Shown here one piece after another: positions 44,742-55,830 of a stretch of 64,000 nucleotides of DNA. Below the pieces are notes generated by a model, which was not told the origin of the DNA, made no database searches, and was given only the letters and a program-made list of their open reading frames with translations. The first letter of the stretch is position 1; every line of letters starts with the position of its first letter. This DNA is from Liopterus haemorrhoidalis (taxonomy: Eukaryota > Arthropoda > Insecta > Coleoptera > Dytiscidae), in assembly GCA_963971575.1 (NCBI GenBank), contig OZ020618.1:48126509-48190508 (forward strand), read 5' to 3'. The position numbers and the translations under genes are program-made.

Positions 44742-45680
44742 ATGGATTTCAGACGAAATATTTACATTAGTAAAAGTAAAGTCATTCCGAATGACACAGC
44801 CTCAGAAGACAAATTGTTATTGTTTTTATTAAAATTTATTAATAAAAAATTGCAGTACAAGAAAAATATGTTATCTGCCAAAAGAAAATCTGCTGAAGCA
44901 ATTCATCTGGATGTCTCGAAAGAATTTGAGATTTTCAGATTTCTACTTACTATTCAAATTAGAACATCTTGTTGGAATAAAAGTTGGCAATGAGTACTCC
45001 AGATAATTACCTGTTAAATGTGGAGTCTCACAGGGGTCAGTCCTTGGACCTATACTTTTTCTTCTATACTAATTCTCCACACACAATCTTCACAAAACTA
45101 TCAGGCTATGCAAATAATAATAATAATAATATCGAGTCCATTCCGGCCTACAGATCTTCTGCCACCTCTTTGATCTGCAGGATGCAGAAAGCAGTGTTAC
45201 TCGGGTCACTCCGCATTGTGTGGGCACTAGATCTGGCGTAATTTCCGCGTCTGCATATCGCCTGGGTTTGGGATGCAGCAGTGTGTATTTAGCTCCACTA
45301 GTCTCTAGAATGACGCGGCTCAAAAGGTTGCTGAAGTTTGCGATTAGTGGATGCTTGTCAATACCTGACAAACCCCAAATAATAATAATATTAATAATAA
45401 TAATTTAAACTAGACATACGTCTAATAATACAAAAAAGAAGGAAGATAAAATAATAAATTAATAATTAATTCTAAAATATACGCGAATCCTCGAATGCAT
45501 TACCACCAACTACAAAAAGATGTCGGTGCTATCGCTAAAATAACTACAGATGATTCTTTTTTTCCTATTTTTTTACTGTTTCTTGTTAGATGCGCTACAG
45601 ATTCATCTTGTCTTTGGCATAGCAATTTATCTCATCGGGCTGCATCCAGTATTCATTTTTCATCTTGGTGTTCGACGAAA
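44742..45680 (+). pseudogene. LINE reverse transcriptase fragment, copy 1
   Basis: The frame at 44742-44993 ends in AEAIHLDVSKEFEIFRF, matching RT motif A (AI.LDvsKAFDkVw) with one catalytic Asp. After a deletion the text VGNEYSR, a stop, and LPVKCGVSQGSVLGPILFLL (44985-45070) is RT motif B. A 350-base insert (45116-45465) interrupts it. The sequence continues (AATGCATTACCACCAACTAC ... ATCTCATCGGGCTGCATCC) parallel to the second copy at 45715. The YADD motif C is not present. Confidence 0.75.
45116..45465. mobile_element. Short insert with (AAT)n at both edges
   Basis: About 260 GC-richer bases (ATCGAGTCCATTCCGGCCTA to TGTCAATACCTGACAAACCC) are flanked by (AAT)n on both sides. The insert is absent from the parallel copy, where TATGCAGGTAATTCTAAAAT is continuous (45857-45876). 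It may be a SINE or a LINE tail; no pol III boxes are clear. Confidence 0.6.
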
Positions 45681-45714
45681 GTCATTAATCTGGTTAAAAA
45701 AACCTGATAAAACT

Positions 45715-46080
45715 TTTAATGTAAGAGTTGGCATTGAGTATTCTAGAGAATTACCTGTTAATAGTGTAGTCCCACAGGGGTCAGTCATCGAACCTATACT
45801 TTTCTTTAACACTCATCTGACATTCCACACACCATTTCCACAAAACTATCATACTATGCAGGTAATTCTAAAATATACACGAATCCTTCAACGCATTAAC
45901 ACCAACTGTAAGATAATTTAGCAGCTATCGCTAAAATAGCTAGAGATGATATTTTGTTTCCTAGGATTTCTTCACAATCTCGTGTTAGATATTCTACAGA
46001 TTTTTTATTTCTTTGACAGTCAGCAATTTCTCTCTTCGAGCTGTAACTAGTATTCATTATTAATTTCTTCGTTCCCTACT
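45715..46080 (+). pseudogene. LINE reverse transcriptase fragment, copy 2
   Basis: NVRVGIEYSRELPVNSVVPQ and GSVIEPILFF (45718-45810) again give RT motif B, with GS retained. The 3' part is an uninterrupted version of copy 1. Two copies of the same LINE segment lie head to tail within 1.1 kb. This is a local duplication, or two insertions of the same 5'-truncated family. Confidence 0.72.
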
Positions 46081-46385
46081 CTAAATTTTTCTATTGTTCT
46101 GTTATTTTTGTTCGTTCTTTTTAAATCGAATGGCATGTATTTTTTGTATACATTTGTATCTAGGGTTGATTTTGGGTGATTTTGTGTGAGCGCACATCTA
46201 TCCTTTGCGACAATTTTACTTTGGCGAAATCCTTCCTAAATGTTCATCGAATTCCGGCGCACATCCATCCTCGAAGGGCGCCGGATTTAGCACCTACCCT
46301 GCCTAGGTACTAATTTTTCGTAAACTCTCGTCTGTTCTCTACGCCCGTCGTTTCGAGGCTCGGATTTTATTAATCACTCATTTTT

Positions 46386-46441
46386 AGGGTTTTGTAGGTA
46401 TGACCAAAAAACCCTTATACCGTCATTTTGTCGTCTGTCTA

Positions 46442-46482
<41 letters not shown>

Positions 46483-47546
46483 TCGGTAAAAATTGTAGCC
46501 AAACGGCTAAACCTAGAGAGTTGAAAATTGGCATGCTTGTACAACCTTTTGACCCGCATATAGGAAAAATACTAAAACATCTAAAAAACATATCCCCCTA
46601 AAAATATAAACAAATATGTGCTCATCGAAAAAAAAAAATTTTTTTTTTTAAATTCTGAGTAGGGTATCAAATGAAAGCCCTTAGTACGTGGATTAACGAT
46701 CAAAATTTAATTTTTGCAAAATAAATTATTTTGAGGCGATTTTTGCCAAATTTGTGCAAACAAATTTTTGTCCCACACCCTGTAGCCCAGATGGTTTAAA
46801 CTAAAAATGTGAAAAAATTCTAAGTAATGTATAATGGTGTGAACCGGAATAGTACAATAGGAATTTTTGATCAGATTATGTTTTCGGAAAATAACGCATT
46901 TTTTGTGTTTTTTGGTTGACGATGCATACATGTTATACTCTTATAACACACTAAGTTGATAAGCGTTTGGTGGTCTAGTGGCTCAATGGCTCGACAACCA
47001 CACAGGATCGTTATTCACTACACAGGTTCGTTCCTGGCTTGTGGAGTCAATTTTATTTTTTGTTTTTTTTTTTTTCATATTTATTATGTTTAAATTAATT
47101 TGTTAAAATTCTAGTTATATTTTAGCACATTTTGAATTTAATTTTCAAGAGCGTAAATTTAATAACCAATTTCCAATTATATTTTCATTCTGTGTCTTTT
47201 ATACGAAGCCAGAGGGGCGGAGCGTATGATTTAAGACAACCAATGAAAGCCATAGGCCCAATTTTCAAAATCTTAATGAACCTTGTTATATAAAAAAAAA
47301 TACTGCACTTATTTAGAAACCTAAATAATGATATTAGGTATTCGAATTAAAATTAACAAAAAAATATTTTAACATAAAATTTGTTTTTAAAGCTCTGAGA
47401 TTAACAGACGATAAATTATTTTAAAAAGATCGTTCATTTTGCCGTGGTTACTACAAAGCAAAATTTGTCCTACACACTCAGCATGCCGCCTTCACTTATT
47501 ATATACCTGCGAAACCCTGCAATGTGTGAAAATTCACACTTCACAT
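46386..47546 (+). mobile_element. HINE-type element, complete copy C5
   Basis: The left end is AGGGTTTTGTAGGTATGACC, with a GTCT array at about 46431-46481. The standard blocks lead to a tRNA-like cassette at 46966-47046, then the right half. The right end is ATACCTGCGAAACCCTGCAA, the stem-loop GTGTGAAAATTCACAC and TTCACAT. Between 47386 and 47500 it has a segment (AAAGCTCTGAGATTAACAGA, GCATGCCGCCTTCACTTATT) absent from C1 and C4 but present in the fragment at 61155. C5 and that fragment therefore form a subfamily. Confidence 0.9.
46966..47046 (+). other. tRNA-like cassette of HINE C5
   Basis: TTGGTGGTCTAGTGGCTCAA (46967-46986) is an A-box and D-arm like that of several tRNAs. CAGGTTCGTTCCTG (47022-47035) gives a B-box with a 4-bp T-stem and a loop one base short. 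GGATCGTTATTCA lies between them. Confidence 0.6.
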
Positions 47547-48239
47547 CAATTTTTTCTTCTCGGTTTCCCTTGATTGTGCTTATTCTGTTTCACCGCAATG
47601 CATTTGAAGATAGACTTCTATTTTGCTTACACACTTATTACCAATATACGCAACTCCTGATTATTATTATTTTTTTTTTTTTATAAGAAACGCTAATAAA
47701 CATTTCAAAACAATATTTGTGAATGCTTCTCATAACCTCTAAGTGACAAAAAAATATATAGTAATAGAAAAGTAACATCTTATTTTTTATTTTATGTCCC
47801 ACGTCTTATAAAAGTGTAGAAAAACGCCAGTAACGTCGTCTTACTCCACAGAAAATCCATAAAGTAAATCCCACAATTTCTTTCTTTTTTAGTTAATTGA
47901 ATTCCGTATCTAACATATAGGCCAGTATAATTTTTGTAACGTAAAAGGAGCAGTAAACTACGATTCTTTTACGCTTTTCAGAAGTAGACCAGACATAACA
48001 TTAAGCCGTTAATTTAGTGCGTGCCGTCTTGATCCCACATGAAGCCGGCAAAAATCAATTTCCTTTATCCTTTCCTTGCTTTTACTCAGCTTTTGTTCAC
48101 AAAAACAGACAAAATGATTGACATATTAAAGATTTAACAAAAAGAACGGAAGTAGAATCTAAATTTTATTAAATTTTAGACAAAAAATAATAGATTAATA
48201 TAATTAGAATGAAGTACAGTTCAAAATGACTTCATTGGT
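47547..48239. other. AT-rich noncoding stretch
   Basis: No recognised gene. Confidence 0.4.
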
Positions 48240-49400
48240 CACCACTGGGGCTCCCAGCAAGACTCAGTGCCAGCTCAAAAGGTGAGTACTGCGCAACACT
48301 GGCTTGAAAGCAATATACTGGCTTACTCCTGGTGATTGGCCGTCCAGCAGCTCTTATTTCACCCCTTTGGACTACAAATTGATGTCTATGTTTCAGGACA
48401 TGGCTTCCAAGAAGATTCATCCTAATATCGCAAGTCTGAAGCGCTCCCTGATGAAGGCAGCAGAAGGTTTTTTTATAGAAATCCTTCGTAATTCTATTGA
48501 CGAATGATCGCAGAGACTTAAGGGGGGGGGGTATGGTCAGAGCAGCACATTTTGTACCCATTTTCAAGATTTTTTTTTAGAAAACTGTTAATAGTAACTT
48601 GATTGGGATAATACCTACAGTAAAGAACAACCTTTGAAGAGTATCCAAAAAAAAATTTTATTGAAAAATATCGAAAATTAAGCTCGTGACATGAATTTGA
48701 AATTTTCGTTCAGGACAAAGAGTTGATTTGCGGTGAAACACATAACTAATGACTGGATCATCTAAAACAAAAAAACCAAAAATATTTCGTTAGTTTATGA
48801 GTTTCTTGAGGTAACGCTGTCGAGATATTTTTTTTTCTTGCTTTTTTTTTATGGAATTTTTTACAGCTGAAAACAGAAATTTCGAAAAAAAAATCCGTTT
48901 TTTTCGTTTTTTTGACTTCAAACTTATACCAAAAATTAAATAATCTAGATATTTGAAAAAACTCGACAGCGTTACCTCAAGAAACTCATAAACTAACGAA
49001 ATATTTTTGGTTTTTTTGTTTTAGATGATCCAGTCATTAGTTATGTGTCTCACCGCAAATCAACTCTTTGTCCTGAACGAAAATTTCAAATTCATGTCAC
49101 GAGCTTAATTTTCGATATTTTTCAATAAATTTTTTTTTGGATACTCTTCAAAGGTTGTTCTTTACTGTAGCTACTATCCCAATCAAGGTACTATTAACAG
49201 TTTTCTAAAAAAAAATCTTGAAAATGGGTATAAAATGTGCTGCTCTGACCATAGACCCCCCCCAACCCTTAAGAGCTATGTAGATGAGATGCCAGATGTG
49301 GTTGTATTAAGAACTTATTGGTGTTTCTTGTTTAAGATGTATCTATGTATTAAAAGATAATTAATATATCTTTAAACATCTTGTGGAATTGTATTAAAAA
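48240..49400 (+). pseudogene. Tc1/mariner-like transposase C-terminus, split by a foldback
   Basis: TPGDWPSSSSYFTPLDYKLM, SMFQDMASKKIHPNIASLKR and SLMKAAEGFFIEILRNSIDE (48304-48506) match the end of a Tc1-type (DDE_3) transposase (WPPNSPDLNPLDY...I.SLKR.L..A). The family Asp in SPDLNP is Phe-Thr here, and LDY keeps the last acidic residue. A TGA replaces the expected Trp after NSIDE, then SQRL runs into TTAA. The text goes on at 49272 as KSYVDEMPDVVVLRTY. The foldback 48522-49268 sits exactly at this TTAA. Confidence 0.65.
48522..49268. mobile_element. 747-bp foldback MITE at a TTAA site
   Basis: TTAA flanks at 48518-48521 and 49269-49272. The ends are a G run and a C run, then arms of about 300 bases in near-perfect inverted orientation (left about 48531-48836, right about 48955-49255). 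They contain CATGAATTTGAAATTTTCGT, GACTGGATCATCTAAAACAA and CTCAAGAAACTCATAAACTA type text. The loop is about 120 bases of A/T runs. TTAA targets are typical of piggyBac-type MITEs, although the G-run end is not the usual CCC. Confidence 0.93.
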
Positions 49401-49860
49401 CTATGACAGTATTTATGGTAAGACTAGGTACTTTTTCTTATTATATTGTTTTATTGGCCAAACATAGTCAATCTGTCTTTACATGTTGCAACAGACGTGA
49501 AATTATATCGTATTCATTTGAAATGAGAATGATTTAAACCTCTATTTTTTGTTGTTGATAAAAAGTCTAATTTGTTTTGCAATCATGGAAATTAGATCAG
49601 CGTTTTAAAACAATTCTATCGAATTAGGTTAATAAGAATTAGTAAAAATCAAGTTTAATTAAATTTAAGTGAACAAGTCAGTTGAATGCTTCTATAGAAC
49701 TTTTCCAAACAAACTTTTTTACTTTTCTTTCAGCAAAATTCAGTGTGATTTCCATTGGAATAATTACTAATCAAACTACTGTGGACGTCACACTGAGCTT
49801 GCAATTATTTATACTAAAAATAATTCCATGCATTCATGATACATATACGGAGTAATAAAA
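49401..49860. other. AT-rich noncoding stretch
   Basis: No recognised gene. Confidence 0.4.
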
Positions 49861-49865
49861 TAAGA

Positions 49866-49986
49866 TATATATATATATATATAATGAGCTGATGTGATAT
49901 ATATTATGAGCAAATGTGCCTATACATAGAAGAATATACATTTACAACTTATAACCTATACTTAACAATATGTGTGTACATATACA

Positions 49987-50070
<84 letters not shown>
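49866..50070. repeat. (TA)n microsatellites
   Basis: A short (TA)n at 49867-49883 and a longer one at about 49990-50069 (about 40 units). Confidence 0.95.
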
Positions 50071-50076
<6 letters not shown>

Positions 50077-50159
50077 AAAGGTATTTTATGAATAATAAGA
50101 CATGATTTTATTGATCAACTAATACGTCTCACATATCATATGATATATTTTATACTATT

Positions 50160-50990
50160 CTATTTACATCAAACAATATGCCGTAGCAACGATATAGCAC
50201 CCTACGATCGTTAATAAGTGTAAATGTTGCATAATTATATTTTCGCTAACACGGCCAGACTGACATGCGGAACGTTCTCGGGACGCAACTGTATTCTTCA
50301 CACCATTAACAGCATTGTTGTTATCAGCAACAGCATCCTGCATCTTGCATACCAGTAACAGCAACCTGCATACCAGGATCTCCATTCTTGAGCTGGTCCA
50401 CCATTCATCTTCTACTGCATCTTCAAATTCTTCAGAATTGATTTTTAACAAAATCAACCATGCACCAATATCAATTAGTAAAAATAAATATTTGCTTAAA
50501 ACAAAACCTTCCAGAAGCAAAGTATAAATTGTGATCTGAAAGTTTAGAGACTTTTTGTTATCATTTCATTTCTCTACCACGATCTCAGTGACTAGATCAA
50601 CAAGCTCAGATACTCAGTAACTATCTATTAGTTTCCTTCATTACAGATTGTCTACAGTACAACAAGCTCAGAGACCGTCTATTTGTTTCTGCACACACAG
50701 TGCTTTATCATCAACATCATCAGCCCGTCGCCATAGCTCACCATCTGCCACCATGGTTACAGAGCTATTACCGGACTGATGCCACTGGCAGCGGCTTGTC
50801 TTGCGGTACTCAACAAGCTTTTCTCTCAACTCATAGCAATTACATTTATCAGTTTATTCTGCCAATCCGATCCCAGTGATCTGTCATTTATCTTTTCCAA
50901 TAAACGCTCAAATTCAAAACTCAAATCTCGAAACTCAGATCTTAATTATTAAATCTCAAATATTAAATCTCAAATCTAATTTTTACTCAT
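50160..50990 (+). repeat. Possible LTR-like sequence
   Basis: AATAAACGCTCAAATTC at 50900-50916 looks like a polyadenylation signal. CTCAAATCT-type repeats follow, ending TTTTTACTCA at about 50990, resembling the R-U5 end of some insect LTRs. No second LTR, primer site or gag/pol text is visible. Frames at 50164-50527 have no known domain. Confidence 0.25.
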
Positions 50991-51252
50991 TATGGCTAAC
51001 ACGTGCCATATGATTTAACCAAACCAATAAAATGCCTCTTACCGTTTTAGTCATCAATACCAGTTACCTTCATACAATGTGTTTGTTAATAATAAAGCAA
51101 CGCTCGTTCATCCTGACAATTATTAGAGATCTGCTTTGGATAATTAATCCTGACATATTCTGCATTTTTCAAAAAAAATGTCACATTTCAAATTTATTCC
51201 AATAACTGTCATTTCCTTAGAAACCACTTGAATTAATTTTTGACAAAATAAC

Positions 51253-51621
51253 TTAATATTTGTGGACATATTTAAATAATATTTGTGGACAATCGACTGA
51301 ACCATTAAAAATTTTAGTTGCTAAAACAACATCTGACAATGTTCTTTTGTCCGTAAATGTACTGATATTAAAATAAGTACAGGCCTCAGTATAATTAGAA
51401 CATGTCATTGGAGCCTTTCTAGAGAGGTAACATACGAATTTCTTTTGTATGCGTTCCAATCTGTTGATGTGTACGTGGAACTGAGGGTTCCAAACAGTAC
51501 TACAGTAGCTTGGCTGTGAGTATACATAGGCGTGATATAGTGTAATAATACATCTATCCGGGATGAGAAAGTTAGAAAACAACACGAAAACTTGCATAAA
51601 TGGCTTATTCAGCGGCTTCAA
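51253..51621 (-). pseudogene. LINE reverse transcriptase C-terminal (thumb) fragment
   Basis: The minus-strand frame holds IITLYHAYVYSQPSYCSTVW and NPQFHVHINRLERIQKKFVC, followed by YLSRKAPM. This matches the conserved L..aY.y..lsYcs.VW.P.....i..lE.iQ.kF block after the RT domain of Jockey/R1-related LINEs. It starts and stops without intact RT motifs. The frame is open over 120 codons, so it is comparatively young or small enough to escape stops. Confidence 0.8.
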
Positions 51622-51900
51622 ATTTTCATGCTACGCATATTCTGGCCTAACGTTATCAACAATGCCTGCCTTTGGGAGAGAAACTACCAAAGTCCCATCG
51701 ATACTAACAAGCAATGGAAATGTCCCTGGATAGGTCAAACACTTCGGAATCATCCTTCATACATTCGTAGAGCAGCTCTCGATTGGAACCCGCTAGAGGC
51801 CGTAGATCTGGCAGATCACCAGACATGGCAAAGGCTAACCATGAAGGCAAATCATGGATGGAGCTAAAACCCCTAGCTCAAGACTGATCAAAATGGCCGA
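51622..51900 (+). pseudogene. LINE C-terminal fragment
   Basis: FMLRIFWPNVINNACLWERN, TNKQWKCPWIGQTLRNHPSY and IRRAALDWNPLEAVDLADHQ TWQRL match the tail of LINE ORF2 (..W.W.GH.LR.....I.R.ALDWNPQG). It then reads KTDQNG at 51880. The usual RGRP is lost. It lies tail to tail with the RT piece at 51253-51621, from a different LINE family. Confidence 0.7.
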
Positions 51901-52899
51901 AATTTGTTTAAATCTTATGTTTTAGAGAGGAAAGAAAGGAATCTTATATATAAACAAAGACCTACCAGTCATTACAGTTGAGATTAGTGACTTTATAAGA
52001 TTTCACAACCATACAAAAGCACAGACTTCAAGTTAGTTGAGAAAATCTGAGGGATACCAAGCTGAGAAGTAACTCAAACCGAAGGGTTATTAAAATATAT
52101 TTCTGCCAGAAAATTTCGGAAGGAACATGGGATGCAAAAGACAGGATATTAAAAGGATCTCTTCAAATTACTGTGTAATATTCCAAATTCCTGTGGTGCA
52201 AAGCTGGCGAAAGGCCTCAATTTCAAGTTTCAGAACAATTTTTCTTAACCGCAGGATATTATGTGACTGAACAAGAACTTAATTATCTTTAAACATCAAA
52301 AAATCTATTGCCAATATCAAATTAGACTCCTTAAAATAATTTATATTCATTTTACTGTGATTGTGAATGTGAGTTTAAAATAACACAATTTCTTACTAAA
52401 TATAATTTTAGTACAAAAGAAAATATAACGTAGAATATCGTATAAAATAAAATCTACAAAAATTACTTCAAGAATTTGAAGCCCTCGAGGTAATAAGAAA
52501 GGAAACTCAATTCACACCTAATTTGTATTCAAATACAAAGTTATTTCAAAACATCATTAAAAACAAATATAACATTGAGGAATAATAATATATTTTATAA
52601 GAAAGTGGTCGTAAAAGAGGATTATTTAAATAATATCATAAAATGGCGTACAGACTTGAAAACACTTCTGGAATAAATTCTTAGGTTATTGAATATTACA
52701 TATAAAAGAAGAAAAATATGTATAAAATGCAATTCAAAAGAGATTCAGGAGGTTATTGGCCTTAGTGAGAAATTAGTTCATATTTAAACCTCGTATAAAA
52801 CTTTCAATGGTAACCAATTCGAATCATATATCTTCCCGATCAATTTTTTTTTGCAAAATAAGTTATAAAAATCCATGTCAGTCACTATTTTGCATAATT
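51901..52899. other. AT-rich noncoding stretch
   Basis: No recognised gene. Confidence 0.4.
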
Positions 52900-53560
52900 T
52901 GTCCGAAATACTCAAGTATTCGACGTTTAACCATGTAAATTATTTTTGTTTCCTTCTTGAGTTTCACTGATACTGGTTGGTGACATGGTCTTTCCAAGAA
53001 ATTCTGAGGATTCAGAGATATATCCACATTTCAAAGGCCTGTATTTTAACCGACCGCCAACATATATAAGGGAGGTATTGTGAACATACCGATTTTGAAA
53101 TTTCGAGATTTCGATGGATCTCCACGAATTGAGGTCCCTACATAACGTTTTGACTATTTTTAGCATGATGTCTGTCGGTCGGGCTGTCTGTCTGTCTGTC
53201 TGTATGTCTGTCTGTTTGTCTGTCTGTTTGTCTGTCTGTAGGGCTGTGTACACGTGCAGAGCAAATTCGGCTAAAAGGATTTTAATGAAACTTCATATTA
53301 AGCTTCTGACATCAATGGCACGAGTTGATCAACTTTTGGTAAAAATCGGTTAACTAGAAATGGGAGTTTATTCGTGTCGATTTTAATATTTTTGCGAATA
53401 TTTCACAACATACAAATATTTCGAAAAAATTATTTGACAAAAGTTGCTATAAAAGCAATAATTAAAACTTTAATTTGAGACATTTTTTGATAAAGCAGCA
53501 TAAATTAAACAAAAACTTTGTGATGGCGGTGGGTTCTGTGGTGGCCACAGCTGATTTTTT
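52900..53560 (+). mobile_element. Second GTCT-microsatellite element family
   Basis: 53171-53240 is an imperfect (GTCT)n array with GTCG, GTAT and GTTT variants. The flanking text differs from the HINE family (CGATTTTGAAATTTCGAGAT, CACGAGTTGATCAACTTTTG). At 53527-53556 lies GTGGGTTCTGTGGTGGCCAC AGCTGA with stem-loop CTGTGGTGGCCACAG, also found at 61560-61585 and 62275-62305. A GTCT array plus a hairpin 3' end suggests another Helentron-type family, but no subterminal inverted repeats are proven. Confidence 0.55.
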
Positions 53561-54275
53561 TACTAGAAGCTGCTATTAATATCCATGCTTTCACACCGTA
53601 CAACAACATATCACATCTAAACCATAACCGTGCAAAGCCGAGTAAATCAGCTAGCTAAAAATTAAAAGTATTTGTTCTGAAAATTTTGGATCCATTCAGC
53701 AGGCCGTAAAAAATAACGCAGGTTCTCCACCAAAAAGAAGGCGCAAGTTCTCCATCCCTGCTATGATTCCTTTGTCCAGCGTTGTATTCGTAGATGAAGA
53801 GTAAATCTGAATCAAATTTGGTAAATTATGCACTGGTCCGCTAACAGTCATTGCACAGTGAATCGTAAATTAGAAGATATTTATGTTCTTTAACGTTGTA
53901 GACTATTTTTAAAGTCTTCTGTTATTAAACGAGAAATAAGTGTTTTATTAGTGCATCAATTATCTAGCAGACAGCCTCTGAAGTTTTCTTAATGACATCG
54001 TGGTAATTAATGAAGTTGTAATCTATAGTTCATTGAACTATTTATCATGGCGGAAGAGCGAGTAAACTTGGACAGATTCGTGATCGCAAACAGTTACATT
54101 ATCTGTTTGCAATTACATCCTGTAGATTATGCTACGGGTATTTATGTTCAAAAACAATATTATAAAGTACTTGTACTGTATGATTTTCATAGTGATAATA
54201 AATTTCACTTCAGCTCATGATGATATTATGTACCATTCTTTAAATCAGGTTGAAAGAAAACATTGTTTTTGAACA
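53561..54275. other. Noncoding stretch
   Basis: No recognised gene. Confidence 0.4.
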
Positions 54276-54456
54276 TTGTCATTACTATATTCGTAAAATT
54301 TTACATTTTTTTATTGTGAAATCAGTGGCAGTTTATAAATTGAACTAGTAGTTTGTTGACAGCGAGCGTTAAAAAAAACAAGTTTGTGAAAAAATGGATA
54401 TTACTCGTGAAGGTTTTCGTTGGATGATTTTTTACGATTTTAGTAAAGGCCTAAAC
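54276..54456 (+). mobile_element. Mariner family B fragment, copy 3
   Basis: TTGTCATTACTATATTCGTA and the following 5' UTR match 2790-2960 and 8410-8590. ATG 54394 starts MDITREGFRWMIFYDFSKGL, undamaged over its 20 residues, and then the sequence stops at 54456 against a different mariner in opposite orientation. Confidence 0.88.
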
Positions 54457-54640
54457 TTCTCTCACTTAAAGCAGCCTCACCATATGCTTCTACAAGCAAT
54501 AGATGCGCCTCAGCTGCAAATTTCTTCAAATTAAAGAAGTAAATCAAAAATTTCCCGCAAATAACGCTTATTCGGTACAAAACTTGACGTTTTCGCACGA
54601 AAATAATTATATGATGCTGATACGGAGTCACTAATACTTC
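54457..54640 (-). mobile_element. Mariner family F-like fragment
   Basis: The minus-strand text NLKKFAAEAHLLLVEAYGEA ALSERS (54540-54455) corresponds to the F copy's HLKKTAAESYRLLREAYGEY. The upstream part is its broken 5' region. It meets the family B fragment head to head at 54456. Confidence 0.75.
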
Positions 54641-55740
54641 AAGGTTATGTTGTTACCAGATGTCCAAACTTACGATATTACGTTTTACATCTGACAATTT
54701 CAACATAACGTTCTGGTGGGACCATCTTTTGTCAAACGGTGGAAACTTATTTGTACTCCGATATAACTTTTTTCAACGTATGAAAAAGACACCTACATAT
54801 ATATGACCTAATAATTTTCTTACCCCAAAGTTTCAAAACAGTAGAATTATGGATATTACTTTTTGAATTTACTTACATAAAAAACATAATATTTTGTCTG
54901 CTACCTGTTAACACTTATCCTCTCATTCTTTATTTTATTTGTTATAAAATTTTATCTTTTCCACGCAAACAAAAGCATAATATTTTTTATGTGCTTTAAG
55001 TTTATATAAAATGAAAAAGTATATTTATTTTATACGCTTTCATAAATTTTCACAATTCAGCGCAAAAAAAAATACACACATAGAAGTTCACGACCATTAT
55101 GTGGTTAAATAAACCACTTCTGATTAAGCGTTGTTAATGTTCCCCAAATTGTAGTAGGTGATAATTGTATTTTAATTTTCACCTTTTTCATTAGGTTACA
55201 TTATCAAAATACGCCATTATTCCACTTCTTCTTCCTTTTTAGAGACCGTCAGTCAGGCTGATCTTTGGCTTCACTCATATACATCCGATATATTGATCTG
55301 TTAATTGCCAGGATTTTCCATGTGTACTAACTAGTTCTTCGCTTTTCATCTCTTGCGGAATGTTCCCACTGGTTGACCGATGATCAATTTTCCTTCCCGT
55401 ATCTTCTTTACCATTTTCTCCTTTTTCATCCTCATCACATATTCACTGTAATCGTCTTCCTCTCAGTTCTTGTCTGATACTCGGCCTTGAGTACGGTTCT
55501 CGAATATCTTTGTTTTTGCGGATTCTTCATGTACCGTTGGTTTAAATGAGACGAAAGATTCGAAATTATATTTTATTTTCGAAAACTATGAGGTTTTGTT
55601 GTTTTCGTTTTATTGTGGTCCATGTTTCGGAGCCAAACATAAGTGATGTAATTATAAAGTGAAAATTTGTTCTGCTGTCGGTCTGCTAGGTCGACAATTC
55701 GCCTGGTAGTCACCAATATTTTTTTCTGAATACTATCATT
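54641..55740. other. Noncoding stretch
   Basis: No recognised gene. 55410-55500 read on the minus strand faintly recalls LINE C-terminal text, too weak to call. Confidence 0.35.
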
Positions 55741-55744
55741 TTAT

Positions 55745-55828
55745 ATAATATTGTCACATAGGTAATTCTAGATCAGGATTACAATATCTAGGCATCGTGA
55801 TGCTCAGCTGTCTGATTAAAAAACCATA
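55745..55828. repeat. Dispersed repeat shared with 34385-34470
   Basis: CACATAGGTAATTCTAGATC through GTGATGCTCAGC corresponds to CACACAGGTAATCCTAGGTC through GTGATGCTCAGC at 34397-34446. The function is unknown. Confidence 0.7.
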
Positions 55829-55830
55829 TA

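Noticed and set aside
50160..50990. Full LTR retrotransposon
   Set aside because: No second LTR, primer-binding site or gag/pol text seen; kept only as a low-confidence LTR-like feature.
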